DNA of 64,000 nt. Source: Poa pratensis. Taxonomy: Eukaryota; Streptophyta; Magnoliopsida; Poales; Poaceae. The DNA lies in assembly GCA_947311845.1 (NCBI GenBank), contig CAMZMU010000063.1, positions 121,166,135 through 121,230,134 of the forward strand, given 5' to 3'. The position numbers and the translations under genes were made by a program. Numbering within the stretch: position 1 is the stretch's first letter; the number at the start of each line of letters is the position of its first letter. Below, piece after piece: positions 11,562 through 23,707 of this stretch. The notes beneath the pieces are model-generated. The model was not told the DNA's origin, ran no database searches, and saw nothing but the letters and a program-made list of their open reading frames with translations.

Positions 11562-12730
11562 GAGTAAAATACATGGGAGGTCACTGAACTTGTGCGTATA
11601 AATCACTTGGGTCACTGTATTCAGAGAAGTTAAACTTACGGTCACTGAAGACGCGCCGCTGTGTCACGTACGGTCACCGCAGACGATGGAGCTACGTATC
11701 GGCTGACGTGGCAAGGTCGCGGATGTGTCGCTCGGCCGCTTAAGTGACGGGCCCACGTGTAAGAGGGGTTTTATTGCAAAAACGCCTGGAGTACAAATTG
11801 TCTCCCGTTCCTCAAATCCCTAGCTCCAAAATTCCCAATTGCCCACTCTATCCCGTGCTCGTCGCCGTCTCGCCGCCGTCGTCGCGGCCGTCTCGCCGCA
11901 GACACCGCCGCTGCACCCCACGAGAGCTGCTCGTCCCCCACAACGCCGAGCAAGGCGCTCAGGCTAGCGAGAGCACGCCCACCAACACATTGGCCCGAGG
12001 AGAGGGGATTGCGGCGGCTGTGACCGGCGAAGCGATATCGAGCTGGGGTTGGACTGCGGAGTGTGGTACAGCGAGTCCCAGCCACCCGCGTCCTGGCCGA
12101 GCTCGATCTCCAGCCCCGGCGACCCCACGTCCCGGCCGAGTCGAGCTCCTCCGCCCATGCCTCGCCGCCCCCCGGCCACCCGCGTCGGCGTCCCGGCTTG
12201 GACGGGAGGAGGAAGAAGGGGAGGGCGCCTCCGTCGTGAGCGTCGCCACCATCCATGGCGCACGCGAGACGCACATGTCGCGACATAGCATGCGCTCCGT
12301 GACGGCGCGGACGCGACGGCTGGCGTGCGCCACGGAGCAGATAGCGTGCGGGTCTCAGCCGAGTGCATGCGCGGAAAACCAGCACTAGTACCAGATCGTC
12401 CAAGATCCCGCACCAACCTTGCTCGTTCCCGGAGAAGGACACGCCGTGCGGCGCGGAGCCGACGCCAATCTCGCCGGCGCATGGGCGGATGTGCGGGGAC
12501 AGAGGCACATTTTGGGTGGCCTTTCTGTAAGTTTTCGTAGGACTGAGTTGCTCCACCTCTGCCAAGCGGGACCAACCCTGCCACGTCAGCCGATACGTAG
12601 CTCCATCGTCTTCGGTGACCGTACGTGACACAGCGGCGCGTCTTCAGTGACCGTAAGTTTAACTTCTCTGAATACAGTGACCCAAGTGATTTATACACAC
12701 AAGTTCAGTGACCTCCCATGTATTTTACTC
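11562..12730. mobile_element. Mutator-like element (MULE) with GC-rich internal cargo
   Basis: The element is bounded by terminal inverted repeats of 156 bp (11562-11717 and 12575-12730) that differ at only about three positions. It is flanked by the perfect 9-bp duplication cttttagtt, which suggests a recent insertion. It begins gagtaaaatacatgggagg. The 860-bp interior is far richer in GC than its surroundings, has open frames on both strands, and encodes no MURA transposase that I recognise, so the element is non-autonomous. GC-rich non-TE cargo between MULE ends is the hallmark of a Pack-MULE that has captured host gene pieces. I could not identify the donor gene, and the long frames inside may be a by-product of GC content. 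Confidence 0.88.
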
Positions 12731-12739
12731 CTTTTAGTT
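12731..12739. repeat. 9-bp target site duplication, right copy
   Basis: Exact copy of the cttttagtt at 11553-11561. Confidence 0.9.
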
Positions 12740-13467
12740 CCATTCATTACTGCACGAACAAACCTCAGCGAAGTTGTTAATGCCACTCACCAAGTCTGGT
12801 GGCTGGTCCACTACTACTATGATCTGTTCAATCAATACTCTATGTTCCACAACTGCAAGGTCAAGCTCTTGATCATCAACCATCAGACCAACATGGCCAC
12901 CTTGGAGCTATTACCTTAAAACACTTTGGAAGACACAAGATTTAAAAAAATCACAAGAGGCCCCTATTTAGCTGCAGTAACAATTTTGTGTACAATATGT
13001 ACCGGAGAAATGAAATCGTCAGGATCATCCTACCACTAAGGCACTAACTAACAAAAGAAGAAGATGCCCAAAAAAAAATGGAGCACATTTACAGAAAGGT
13101 TGGAACAAAAGGAATTTCTCATACTAGACACAGTCACACAGGAAGGAAAAGAACGTCAAATCGTGTGCCTGAGTGCCCGAGCTGATAAGCTCCGCATGAT
13201 CTCGTGCTTCGATCGTACTCCATGCCGTATGGGTCATGAGATCCCTTCTTCGGTTGCCCATCTCCAGCTGCCTCCCGTTCACGCGACGCTGCGGCACAAG
13301 TCTCGATCGTCTGCCAGATCACCGGGGCAACTGAGCTCGTCCTGCACCAGCAGCTAGATCACACGATCAGGCTCGACGCAGAATGCAATCCCACTTGGAC
13401 GTTTTGCTTGGGGAACTTCTTCTGCTAGCTAGGACTTAGTACACGATGACGACGACGAAGGCCGGGG
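12740..13467. other. Spacer and 3' flank of CTL gene
   Basis: This is downstream of the choline-transporter-like gene on the minus strand and probably holds its 3' UTR near 13300-13467. Frames here have no recognisable domain. Confidence 0.4.
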
Positions 13468-16400
13468 TCAGGCGGCGCCGACGTGCTGGTGTGGGAACCT
13501 CGGCGTGGGCGCGAGCGTGTCCTGCACCTCCTGCATCTTGCTTAGCCGGTTCCGTATGGTGTCGTCGAAGAGCCTCGACCCCGGGTTCTCGGCGTAGCAC
13601 ACGTAGTAGCACCCCACGCACGCCTGCGGCAGCGCCATGCCGATCCGGGTCATCAGGTATCCGACGTAGAACGCCATGAGCGACACGGTGGCCGTATAGC
13701 GCCTGTGTGTGGCGAAGGTCCAGGACCCGCCACGCGGCGCGCTGGTGACCCCGGTGAGGAAGCACACCGAGCTGGTGATGTCGGCGTCCGCCAGCGCCGG
13801 CATCCCCGGCTGCCCCTCGAACTGCAACCACGTGCTCCGCGACGCCTGCACGAACCCCCTCCCGTACGCCGCGATGTGGACGAACGCCCAGCTGTTGCCG
13901 TACGCGAACACGGCGTTCATCACGTTGAGGCAGCAGTGGGCGCAGGAGAACATGAACTCGTCCTCGCCCTCCAGCAGGTTCAGGCCGCGGGCCAGGATGC
14001 GGAGCGCCTCGATGGTGGGCACGAAGAGGGAGCCCAGGCAGGCGCTGCCCAGGTTGTACGACAGCGCGCGCTGGAAGCTGAACTGCACGCTCGACTGCAT
14101 GCCCCGGAGGTAGTAGAGCGCGATCACCCGGCTCGCCGTCAGGTTCGCCACGTTGCGCATCACCTCCGCCGTCCACGCCAGGCTCACCACCAGCGCCAGG
14201 ATCGTCAGCCCCGGGAACCGGAAGTTGACAGCGCCAATCACCGCCACGCACCACACCGAGATCCACACGAACCCGGCGGCGACCATCAGGTACGCCGGCC
14301 CGTTGAGGCCCCGGAACTTGTCCACGGGTTGCACCGCCTTCTCGAACACCCGTGCCGTGAACCCGACGCGCCGGGTCACCCAGCACGCGTACAGCCCAGT
14401 GCCGATGGAGAACACCACCATGGCCACGCCGAGCCCCACGGTGGCCGGCATGGAGAAGACCATGAGCAGGGAGCCCACGGCGAGCGTCACGCCGAACGCG
14501 GACCAGAGGATGATGCGCACCATGGCGCGCGGCCACGCACGCACCGCCTTCTGCCACGCGAACGCCAGCACGATGCTGAGCGCCACCGCGCCCTCCACGG
14601 GGGGCAGCCACTGCCGGAGCAGGCTCTGCTCGCGCTGCGCATTGCGGGACCGCGGGTGCTGCACGATGTCCTTGACGGCCCTGTACACGAAGAACCCCAC
14701 GGCGAGCAACACCGCCGCCAGGTGGACGAGGAAGAGGCACAGCGAGATCTGGTTGGTGTACACGCGTGAATTCAGCGACGCCAGCGGCTGCAACACAGAC
14801 AACACGAAATTATTAAACAACAAAATTAGTAGGAACTCGAGACCGCTTGGACTAGTAGGTCGTTACCTTGGCACCTAGCTACCACTTTGAGCTTAGTACC
14901 TTAGTTTAGTCTACTTGAGCGAACGGGTAATAATAGGTTAGGCGCCTATGGAATATTCGATATGTTTAATCAAGAAAGCCCAAGATTGGATTCGATTCGG
15001 ACTAGTACATTCTACAATGGAAGGGTATTTTTATTCTACCAGAACGATATTTTAAGAGGATTAGCTAAAGTGATACGTTAGGCTGCACTGATTTGATTAT
15101 CAAATCGTCTCAAACACTACAACCTCCTCCATTATTCATCCTGTTCTACTCCCTGTAGGAGGAGGATGAGCATTTCGTGAGAGTCCATATAGAACTGCTC
15201 CAATCGATGATGCATTGTTTGGTTGTTGCTACAGTAGAGCTCCAATCTAAATGCCTCCACTTACACATATCACCAATGCTTTCTCAAATATAAAATAGTG
15301 TTCTGCTTATTTTATATAGAGATCAAGTGCAACTGTCCATGCCAAACTACTACTCCGTATTATACAACCCCAACTAAGACTTGTTTACAAGAACATGAGG
15401 TCAATGTTACCATGTAGTAGATTACCCGTGAGTAGTAGATTAGCTAAAGTGATACGATAGACTGCATTGATTTGATTAGCACATCGTCTCAAACACTACA
15501 ACCTCCCCCATCATTCGTTCTGTTCTACTCCCTGTAGGAGGAGGAGGATGAGCATTTGATGAGAGTTCATATAGAACTGCTGCTCCAATCGATGATGCAT
15601 TATTTGGTTGTTGCTACAGTAGTGGTGTAATCAAAATGCCTCAACTTACACATATCATCGATGCCTTTTTCAAATAAAACAGTGGTCCGCTTGTTTTATA
15701 TCGAAACCAAGTGCAGATGTCCATACCAAACTAGGACTTGTTTATAAGAACACATGAGGTCAATGTTACACATGATTCACCTCCACATGCACAACATGGC
15801 ATGTGAAAATGTCAAGCAGGTAATACTATGGGACTGTTGGGAAGCAGTACAGTGCTCCAATGGAGTACAATGCTAACCCAAACCCAATACTAGCAAGCGA
15901 AATTATTGTGGGAGTACTTGCCTACCAACCAGTCTGCTGGGGCTGGGAGGGACGAGAGACAGTGGATCGCACTCCACACAAGCACACATGTCCTAAAAAA
16001 GACCCGAGCCTATCTAAACATATTGAAGCCAAGATAATCTAACAGCAAAGTCAATTTAAAAATTCGGATGAACACAGAACGAGCGGCCAAATTGGGGGCA
16101 TTTTCTTAATCGGGAGCAAGTCGTACCGGTGGTGGGGTCCGCATGACGGGCTGGTAATTCGCCCCGGGCGGCGTCTGGTCCGTGCCGCCGGAGGCCACCG
16201 TCATGGGCGACGGCGGCGCCTGCGTGGTGACCTGGAGCGGTGCCAGCGGACGCTGCGCCTGCAGCCTTGCCACCGCCGGCGGCGGCTCGTCCACCACCAC
16301 CTTCACCTCCCTCTGCCCTGGCGCTGGCCCGGGCGCCCTCCCTCTGGCCCACTCCGCCTCCCCCTGCCGCGGCGCCTGCACACATCACGCGAAATACAGC

Positions 16401-16520
16401 AACGGATTCAGAACCAGTCCCAAGAAACAACCGGCGGTTTACTCCAAATTGAACAAGAAAGAAACAATCTTTTCTGGAGCGAGGAAAGAAACGTACGGCG
16501 TTATCAGCGGCGGCGCCCAT
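13468..16520 (-). CDS. Choline-transporter-like protein (SLC44/CTL family)
   Basis: This is a polytopic membrane protein of the plasma-membrane choline transporter family (PF04515). Plant members influence choline transport, lipid trafficking and sieve-plate development. Three exons join in phase: 16520-16497 (MGAAADNA), 16375-16127 and 14787-13468, for 530 residues with no frameshift. Residues 9-91 form a Pro/Ala/Gln-rich, probably cytosolic N terminus ending RTPPP. The large last exon holds about ten hydrophobic segments, starting ISLCLFLVHLAAVLLAVGFF. The family signature lies near the C terminus: CVGCYYVCYAENPG followed by RLFDDTIRNRLSKMQ. The start was chosen because its exon ends GCC|GTACGT and splices cleanly. 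Coding GC is very high. The substrate is not shown by the sequence, and choline transport is debated for this family. Confidence 0.88.
15061..15800. repeat. Tandem duplication (period about 379 bp) in CTL intron 2
   Basis: The block beginning ttagctaaagtgatacg at 15061 recurs at 15440. It includes catcgtctcaaacactacaa-like text, gtaggaggaggatgagcatt and tatagaactgctccaatcga. The copies differ by small changes and indels. It lies wholly within the large intron. Confidence 0.75.
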
Positions 16521-17159
16521 GTCGCGCGCTCTGTTGCGTCCTCCCGGCCGAGCTCAATCCCGGGTCGCGGCGTCGCTTCTGGTGGCGTAAGCGTGCTGGC
16601 AAAGCGGCCGATGGTATGGAGAAGGAAGCTTTGGGAAGGGAAGATTTGGTTTGAGTTGGGGACTGACGAGAGACGACGAGAGAAGGAGAAGGATGCCCAA
16701 TCTGTGACCGTTGCTGTGGCCTTTTGGCTCGTGCGGCAGCCAGCCTACGTATTGCGTCGCTGCGCAAGCCGCAACTGCGTGGAAGGGCGTGGACGGGGCC
16801 CACGTGGCAGTGGGAGCGTGCACGCGTGGGTTATTTGGGTTCCGAACGTTTATTATGGTTTTTTGATTCCACGATTTTGTTTTGGTTGGTGGGCAGTTTT
16901 GTGTTTTTGTGTTGAGGGAAAAATCTTGATGTGACAATGGAATCTAGTGCTTCTCTGAACTACCGTCGATTTTTTTTTCTTCTCCTCAATGTATGACTGC
17001 AAAAAATTACCATCTTTTGTTAGTTGACCATGTGGATCACAAGCAAGTGGTTTGCCATTTTCTCTCCAAAAGAAGAATATGCCCTTGGAGGCCGTCGACA
17101 AGAAAAACAGCTACTCTGTGCCATTTTTTAGAAATACTTTATACTTTTGAGTTTTGACA
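16521..17159. other. 5' flank of CTL gene
   Basis: This is upstream of the CTL start on the minus strand. The first 300 bp are GC-rich, as expected of a grass promoter and 5' UTR; no confident promoter element was picked. Confidence 0.4.
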
Positions 17160-18950
17160 AGTCAATCACTTTGGGCAAAATGGTTTATACACTGATACCC
17201 GATGACGTAGTTACCTGCGTCAAAAGAATATGGGTTAGATTGAGACTCCAAGTGCAGAGTGTGTAGTAAGTAGAAGACGTGTTTTCCCCACGAGGGGTGA
17301 CTCGAGGGTTTAATATAGAACTCTCGGGGAATCAGTAGTGAAGATTTATCTTTCATATCCTTCTTTTGGTTACCTACAAACCAAAGTAAATGTTTTGGTC
17401 TTCAACCTCACCTAGTGGTTGTCAAGCACAAGGTGTGAGAATGATATCAAGATAATATGCAATGCAAACAAGAAATAAATATGCAATGGTGGTAAATAAA
17501 TATGCAAAGATGGTGGTAGCAATGATAAATGATATTTTTGGGTTTTATATGATGAATGCAAGATGTAAAAGTGTTTTTGTATTTTCGAATTTTTAAATGA
17601 CAGAAAATGAAAAAGTGGTAAAAGTGGTTGGAAAGGTGTTTCTTATGATTAAAAATGGACCGGGGTTCATGGTTTCACAAATGCACTGTTTCTTTAATAA
17701 AGTGGAAGACAATGGAACATTAGAGTTGACATATGAGATTGCAACACAACAGTTTAATGACAAGTTATAATTATATGGGCATCACGTCCTAACATAGAGA
17801 CCTTTTGGTTATTAGTCTCTCTTATACTCCACCAAGATGCGAACTAAATCATAGCACCTCAGTAATTAAGATAACTCAGAGTATAGCAATAAGTATCATG
17901 ACATGAAGTTAAAATAAGAACATGCTAGATCTAGTCATGGAGGAAGTGGCAATGGTCACACCCACACCTCCGGTAGCATGGTATTTCTTTTTATCCCTAG
18001 TGAGGCAACAAAGTAAGGTAGAGATACCCAAGTGGATCGCAGAACTTTCTCCCACGTTCACTGCACTAGCCACCCCCGTTACTCCAACTAATGCACACGT
18101 TCCCCCTCACACGCTCTCATAAACATGCTTGATCATGACAAGTAAATAAGAACGGGGTACATAATATGCATCTACTTTCATAACTGAAACAAAACCATTG
18201 CAATCTCAAACATATATTAACTCATAAAAAGATCCACCACAAAGGTATTACATAGATGACCGTAATCATGTTCAGCAGCTCATACGGTACTAATTAGTGA
18301 AGCTCAAGAGAGAGAGATACATAAGTTACTTCCACAAACCCATAGTCCAGAGGTGGACTACTTGCTCTTCATCATGGAGACGGTGGAGAAGTCGTTGGAG
18401 AAGATGGAGACCACGCCGACAGCGCCCCGTCGGAGTTTTCCCCCTCCAATCTGCAGCTCCAGGTCTCTGTTTCGGTGTTTCTGTGTTTCTGCGGCGCTCC
18501 CTCCAGAGAACGTTGGGGGGCTATTTTTATAGTCGGTTTTAGGTCAAAACCGAGTCGGTGGAGGAAAGATCGACGGCAACGGAGCTCCGAGGCCCAAAAG
18601 AGGGGTTCCCACGCGGCCCAGGTACCTGGCCGCGTGGGCCCACTCAACTTTGGCCTCCGGCTTCCTTTCATGCGCTTCCTTGACTCCTACGCTTTGTTCC
18701 TTCCAAAAACTGATGCCCGTAAAATATTAGGTTATTTGGACGTCGTTTGGGTCCCTGAAACATTAAAATATAGAAAACAGGGTTTTCTGACTGTGCAGGG
18801 TTAATTCCATAAAAATAGGAAACATACCAAATATTTCCAAAATCATTATAAAACAGTGATATAACCCTTATATGATGCAAATATGACTGGAATATAAGTA
18901 AAATAATCCAAAGTTCATGTATGCATTTTACATGCATCATACACTAGCTC
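17160..18950. repeat. Unclassified repeat-like region, possibly LTR-retrotransposon derived
   Basis: There is no gene of recognisable family here. A GC-rich block (about 18360-18680, with triplet runs such as ggtggagaag and a cgcggcccaggtacctggcc palindrome) sits in AT-rich sequence. This style is common in large non-coding LARD-type grass retroelements. I found no LTR ends or coding domain, so the class is a guess. Confidence 0.3.
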
Positions 18951-19327
18951 CTTCACTGTCAAACCGACGGACAATTCATGGAAAATGAAATATTAGCAAG
19001 AATAAGAAAAGACAAGATAGAGAGTTGAGTTTTGAACGGGAACTTTCATCACAGTTCGGGTAAGGACATATTTTATGGAAAATCAGGGTTTTTTATGTGT
19101 TGTCCTTTACAATACCGATATTAGGTTATCTAGAGACATATCATCAAGAGCTAGGGTGGTTGTTGAGGTTTACCGACAGTTTAGATCTGTGTAATTCGAG
19201 TTTTTAAATTCGATAATAGAAATTAACACCCGAGATTCAGCAGTTTTAATATAGTCCGACAATTCAGTGCCTGGAATTTCGGTGATTGAGCTTTGGATTT
19301 TCCTGGTTTTGTTGAATTGATACAACT

Positions 19328-19506
19328 GAAGCGGAGCCTTGGCACAGCGGTAAAGCTGTTGCCTTGTGACCATGAGGTCACGGGTTCAACTTCTGGAAAC
19401 AGCCTCTTGCACAAATGCAGGGAAAGGCTTCGTACTAAAGTCCCAAAGTGGTCGGACCCTTCCTCGGACCCTGCGCATATGGGAGCTACTGCACTGCTAC
19501 CCTTTT
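19328..19506 (+). mobile_element. Au-type SINE
   Basis: This tRNA-derived short interspersed element starts ggagccttggcacagcgg, containing the A box (tggcacagcgg). It carries a B box (gggttcaacttc) and the body text aacagcctcttgcac and gtggtcggacccttcctcgg that I recognise from the plant Au SINE. It is flanked by near-identical 17-bp target duplications, gttgaattgatacaact (19311-19327) and gttgaatcgatacaact (19507-19523). It is transcribed, if at all, by RNA polymerase III. Confidence 0.88.
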
Positions 19507-19523
19507 GTTGAATCGATACAACT

Positions 19524-21003
19524 CAACTAAAATTACATGGTCAAAAAACCGGTGAAAGGGAGCAGTGCCACTAAAAATATCTAATGTGGAAGCAAATCTA
19601 GAGGAGGATGACGGGGGAGGTCGATCCGAAAGCCAACGGCGACCGACGGGATATGAGGGAGCGGGGGTGAACCTTGGGTAGATATGGTCGAATACTACTC
19701 GATCAATACCCCATCTCATATTCTCTTTCGAAATCTGAAGCGGATAATTATATCGGATTTGACATGGTACATCAACGGATCAGAGTCGTATGAAAACAGG
19801 CAAATACCACATGCATATTGGAGAAATATATCATCAACAAATACATGATTTGAAGGCAGGAATGTTATCCGACAGTAAAACCTCTCTGATATGCGAACGC
19901 TTGTGGACAATCTTAGTGGATGGCCGTTTGTATTGAAATTTATGTTAGCTCGATTTTTCTATAATTAACTAAAAACTATCTTTTGCGTGATTAACACATT
20001 GATACTATTTGCATGTTGTTAACATATGAATGAAGAAGAGATGAGATATGCCGAAGAAATCCAATGTTGAGATCTCTTGATGTTGAACGGTGTCATGACT
20101 ATTTGCATGTGATAAGCTCTATCTAATGGACGGATACAGATTCAAATACATGATTATGCCTTTCAAAATCAATTCATAAATGGTATGGCAACATACCGGA
20201 CTCATTTTAAAACGTACATGCACCACGTGCATATACAAGAAATATATCATCGAAAAAATACGTGATTTGAAGGCATGAATGTTATGCAACACTAGACATT
20301 AGTACGCGCTATTTGGAGATTAAGCGGACACACATACTTATCCGATGAAGACAAATGTGGATTTTGTGTGTGAAGTGTTTATTTGGAGTTGAGCCTATTA
20401 TGTCCTTTTAAGCTCTGAAATGAAACTTATGTGTTGGTCACACATTGTGCATGCATGTAGAAATTTTTCAGAAGTTTTATCGTCTTTCAGTTATTTCACA
20501 AAGAATTTGCCTGCGTGTATGGTCCATGTGAACCGGCCTTGCTACTTCCGAAGACCACGTTTCATGTTATGGTGCTCCCACGTTGTCATCAATTTGGCTT
20601 TGTAAACACTTTTGTATTTACCATGGATGCCCTTTTTTTCCTGCGAGGACACCAAAGACGATTTGATGATTGTAGTATCAATAACTTGGGATGTCCTCTT
20701 GTAAAGGAACTGTGATGTGACCACACAAGATTCACCGGAAATATGAGACAAAACAATCACGACCATATAATGTTAGTGTGAAAGAGTGCTGCACACAGCT
20801 GCATCGCGATCATCGATCGACCATGGTGTCTTCTATCCCACTTTGTTTCCCTGATATAAAAAAAAGTAGAAGGACTAGAAGCCTTGGATTTACATATAGG
20901 AGCATCTTTTGCGTGCTCCACATATTACCACGACGTACATGGATCGAAAAATTTACTACGGAGTATGTACAATGAACACTGCAAGATAGTACGAAAATCA
21001 TTT
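19524..21003. other. Spacer with a diverged direct repeat
   Basis: No gene is supported. A stretch near 19805-19875 (gaaatatatcatcaacaaat, then gatttgaaggcaggaatgtt) recurs in diverged form at 20230-20290 (gaaatatatcatcgaaaaaa, gatttgaaggcatgaatgtt). The rest shows nothing recognisable. Confidence 0.4.
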
Positions 21004-21334
21004 GTAGCTCCCAAGGTCCAGTGATCACACTTATTTAAATTTTTTTTTGAAAGGAGACTTTTAGATCTCCACAAATTCTGAACAAAAGACGGACAATTAT
21101 ATATACATGTCTAGTGGGTACAACCAAATTACCATCGTAATATTTAAAAATACGTGACATGCACAAAAAAGAGAAATATTGGAAGAAAAACAATTGTTTT
21201 GCCTTTTGGAGCCACAATTTTGTGATTTTTGTTTAGCCTACAATACACGTGATATTTCTTTAGATTTTTTGAAACTTTAAAATACTATTTTCAATTTTTT
21301 TTAATTACCAGAGCACTGGATCTTGGGAGTCAAA
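21004..21334. mobile_element. MITE-like inverted repeat element, copy 1
   Basis: The left end gtagctcccaaggtccagtg and the right end cactggatcttgggagtc are imperfect inverted repeats around 330 bp of AT-rich, non-coding DNA. The superfamily is uncertain. Confidence 0.55.
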
Positions 21335-21378
21335 ACACCTCACTCAAGATAGTAGTAGTAATGCGTGCAAAAAATCAT

Positions 21379-21763
21379 GTGGCCTCCCGAGTTCCCGCGA
21401 TCACTTTATTTTTAAAAAATTGAAAATCATATTAAAAGTCGTAAAAGTGTCAAAAACAAATCTTGATGTAGTCAATAATGTACCATACAATCATGCAAAA
21501 TTGCAATGCTAAATTATTTAAATTCTGGGTATGCACGAAAAATGAAAAAATCTAATAAATGTTGGTTTGTAAATGTGATCTCTTCACTATACTCAAATAC
21601 ATACTTTATTTATTTTTTGGATCCCAGAGTATAAACTATTTCAATATGACATTTTGCAAGTTTGTAGTGTACATCATTGCGTACATCTTGAATTTTTAAA
21701 TTTTTATAAACATGATTTTAAGGCTTTAAAAAAAAAAGGATCACTGTATCTTGGGAGCCAGAA
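21379..21763. mobile_element. MITE-like inverted repeat element, copy 2
   Basis: The left end ggcctcccgagttcccgcga and the right end tcactgtatcttgggagcca match imperfectly in inverse and resemble the ends of the 21004-21334 element. The two look like family members sitting almost side by side. Confidence 0.5.
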
Positions 21764-22346
21764 ATTAATACCCTACTCTAACGTGTGTAGCCTACTCTAA
21801 TGTGTATATCGTATGTACAGTGGGTAGTTCGCTGATGCTCCATGTAGCACTGTTCTCGTTCTTTCGAGGAGATAGCGTCATGTAATTGTTGCTATGGTCA
21901 AAAGTCAAAAACACTTGCAGCACGTCCAAATGCAGAAACAAATAAAGTATCGCACGTTCGGAGAAGGTGCGAGAGACATTGCTGCAGAGCTCCAGTCCGA
22001 TGGCGACGGCGGCGACGTCGATATCGCGAAAGAGGCGACGGCGACGGCGACGGCGACGGCCCGATCTGCGTGGTGCTGCTTGCCCTGCTCTCCCGGACAC
22101 GTACGTCCTTGTCTCGGGTGACCGAATCGAGGCCGTACGTCCACCAGATGCTCCACGATTCGGACACAGGTTAAAACTTGTGTAATCCGCTTTGTGTTGA
22201 AGCAACCATTGTTTTACATGTACTAATTCGAGTTTAGTGCCTTAATTAAAGCCTGATAGTACCGTTATTTAGTTGGGAGGGATCGCAGTTACTTACACTA
22301 CCACCTAATAATAATCTCAAGCTTGCTTCCTGCACGAAAGTTCGAT
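21764..22346. other. Spacer with a short GC-rich, arginine-codon-like patch
   Basis: A GC-rich patch at 21965-22130, with repeated gcgacggcg triplets, opens frames on both strands. I recognise no family in it. It could be a decayed gene piece. The rest is plain AT-rich spacer. Confidence 0.3.
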
Positions 22347-22652
22347 TTTTTTTTTTTTTTTTTGAGAAACACAGTACAACGCAGACGCTCACAAACACGC
22401 GCATACACTCACCCCTATGAACGCACACACGCACACCCTACCCCTATGAGCACCTCCGTAAGACTGAGCCGGCGGTTGGATCTTGAGATTGACGAAGTCA
22501 CCACAGGCGCCTCGCTGTCGACGGGAACGTCGCCTCCCACTGAAAGAATATTCCGCCTAAATGAGAAACACCAACGTCAAACCTGGGGTTTGAACTCTGG
22601 TGGGCTGGGGGTACATCCACCCTCCTAACCATCTTGCCACAGGCAAGTTCTC
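22347..22652 (-). mobile_element. tRNA-derived SINE, copy 1
   Basis: The element lies on the minus strand: its A tail appears as a T run at 22346-22363 and its tRNA-like head is near 22650. The minus strand reads tggcaagatggttaggag (A-box-like) and agttcaaacccc (B-box-like). It is flanked by a 14-bp target duplication, cacgaaagttcgat (22333-22346 and 22653-22666). The body contains ccctatgagcacctc and gaagtcaccacaggcgcctc, shared with the other copies in this window. Confidence 0.8.
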
Positions 22653-22666
22653 CACGAAAGTTCGAT

Positions 22667-23707
22667 TCAGTCGTGCACGGTTTAGCAATTAGCAGCAGGA
22701 TGTGCCGCATGGTCGTTTTCTGCTAAGGTGAACAAAGATTCCTAGTTTTTGCCCTCTTTTTTTCTCTGGATGAAAAGCTGGAAAGTTGTGAACGTTAGTT
22801 TTTTTTTTTAGCGTCAGCTTGTTTTCAGACAAAAGTTGATAGGTAAGCCAGTCCAAAAGCTCATGGAGATCAGCCCACTGCTGTTGGAAGCTTGGGCCCA
22901 AATGTTATAAGCTGTTTCCTCACTCGAAGAATTAGATGGGCCGGGAGCTCTAAGCAGCTATTCAAAACATTTCTGGTTATTCCATTTCGTCTTCTCCGAA
23001 TTCTCCATTTGAATTTTGAAGGAACAATAATATATGCAAAAGGTGACATGAGATTCACTAGTCAATGATCTACGTAGTTGTTCATCTGGGATATTTATCG
23101 TATCCATGTGAAGTTTTCAAAGTAATAATGCTATCGGTGATCGTATAAAATATTGAAATTGATTTTTTTTCTCTGTCCAAATGTTTACAAAGATACTTGT
23201 ATTTCCAATGTTCTAATTCAATCTTAGTCATTGTGGGCCTATTTTTTCATTCAGCGCTGTCTTTAAGAATGGAGTTAATTTACTCCTTTTATGTTTGGTT
23301 TCATCAGTGGGTTGCTTTGGAGAAGAAAGAGATAGTTTCACGCGTTCTTTAGGAAAAAGAGATGTGTAATATGGAAGTTTCATTCGAGTGTAACATAGAA
23401 CTGCAAATGATCCGGTGGATGGATGTGGCCCATGTGCGTTCGTCTCCTGTTCCAGAAACGTCCGTCCATTATTGGTTCTTGTTATTCTTTGGCATGCATG
23501 CACCGGTTGGTCACATGACGCCGACGGTCAAACTTTAAGCCACGGCTCACCAAACCCTGGCAGCTTGCCGGATTACATTTCCAAGTCAAAGTTTAGTATC
23601 GAGCCAATTCGGATACTCGGCGGAACGGACGAGCACGTCTCAAGTAACCGTGCCGAGCTCAGCGTCCGTTCGGCGGCTCACCACGTACGTACGGCCTGAG
23701 GCGGCCT
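22667..23707. other. Spacer, no recognised feature
   Basis: Mixed-composition DNA without a supported gene or transposon end. Confidence 0.4.

Noticed and set aside
11771..12631. Open frames of 200-286 codons on both strands inside the MULE
   Set aside because: Overlapping frames on both strands follow from high GC. They run into the terminal repeats and match no family I know.
13436..14769. Long alternative frames (354 and 434 codons) over the CTL gene
   Set aside because: Shadows of a very GC-rich exon; only one frame has membrane segments and the PF04515 signature.
19331..19410. Possible tRNA gene (A and B box present)
   Set aside because: The sequence continues into the body of an Au SINE and is bounded by target duplications; the tRNA fold is not kept.
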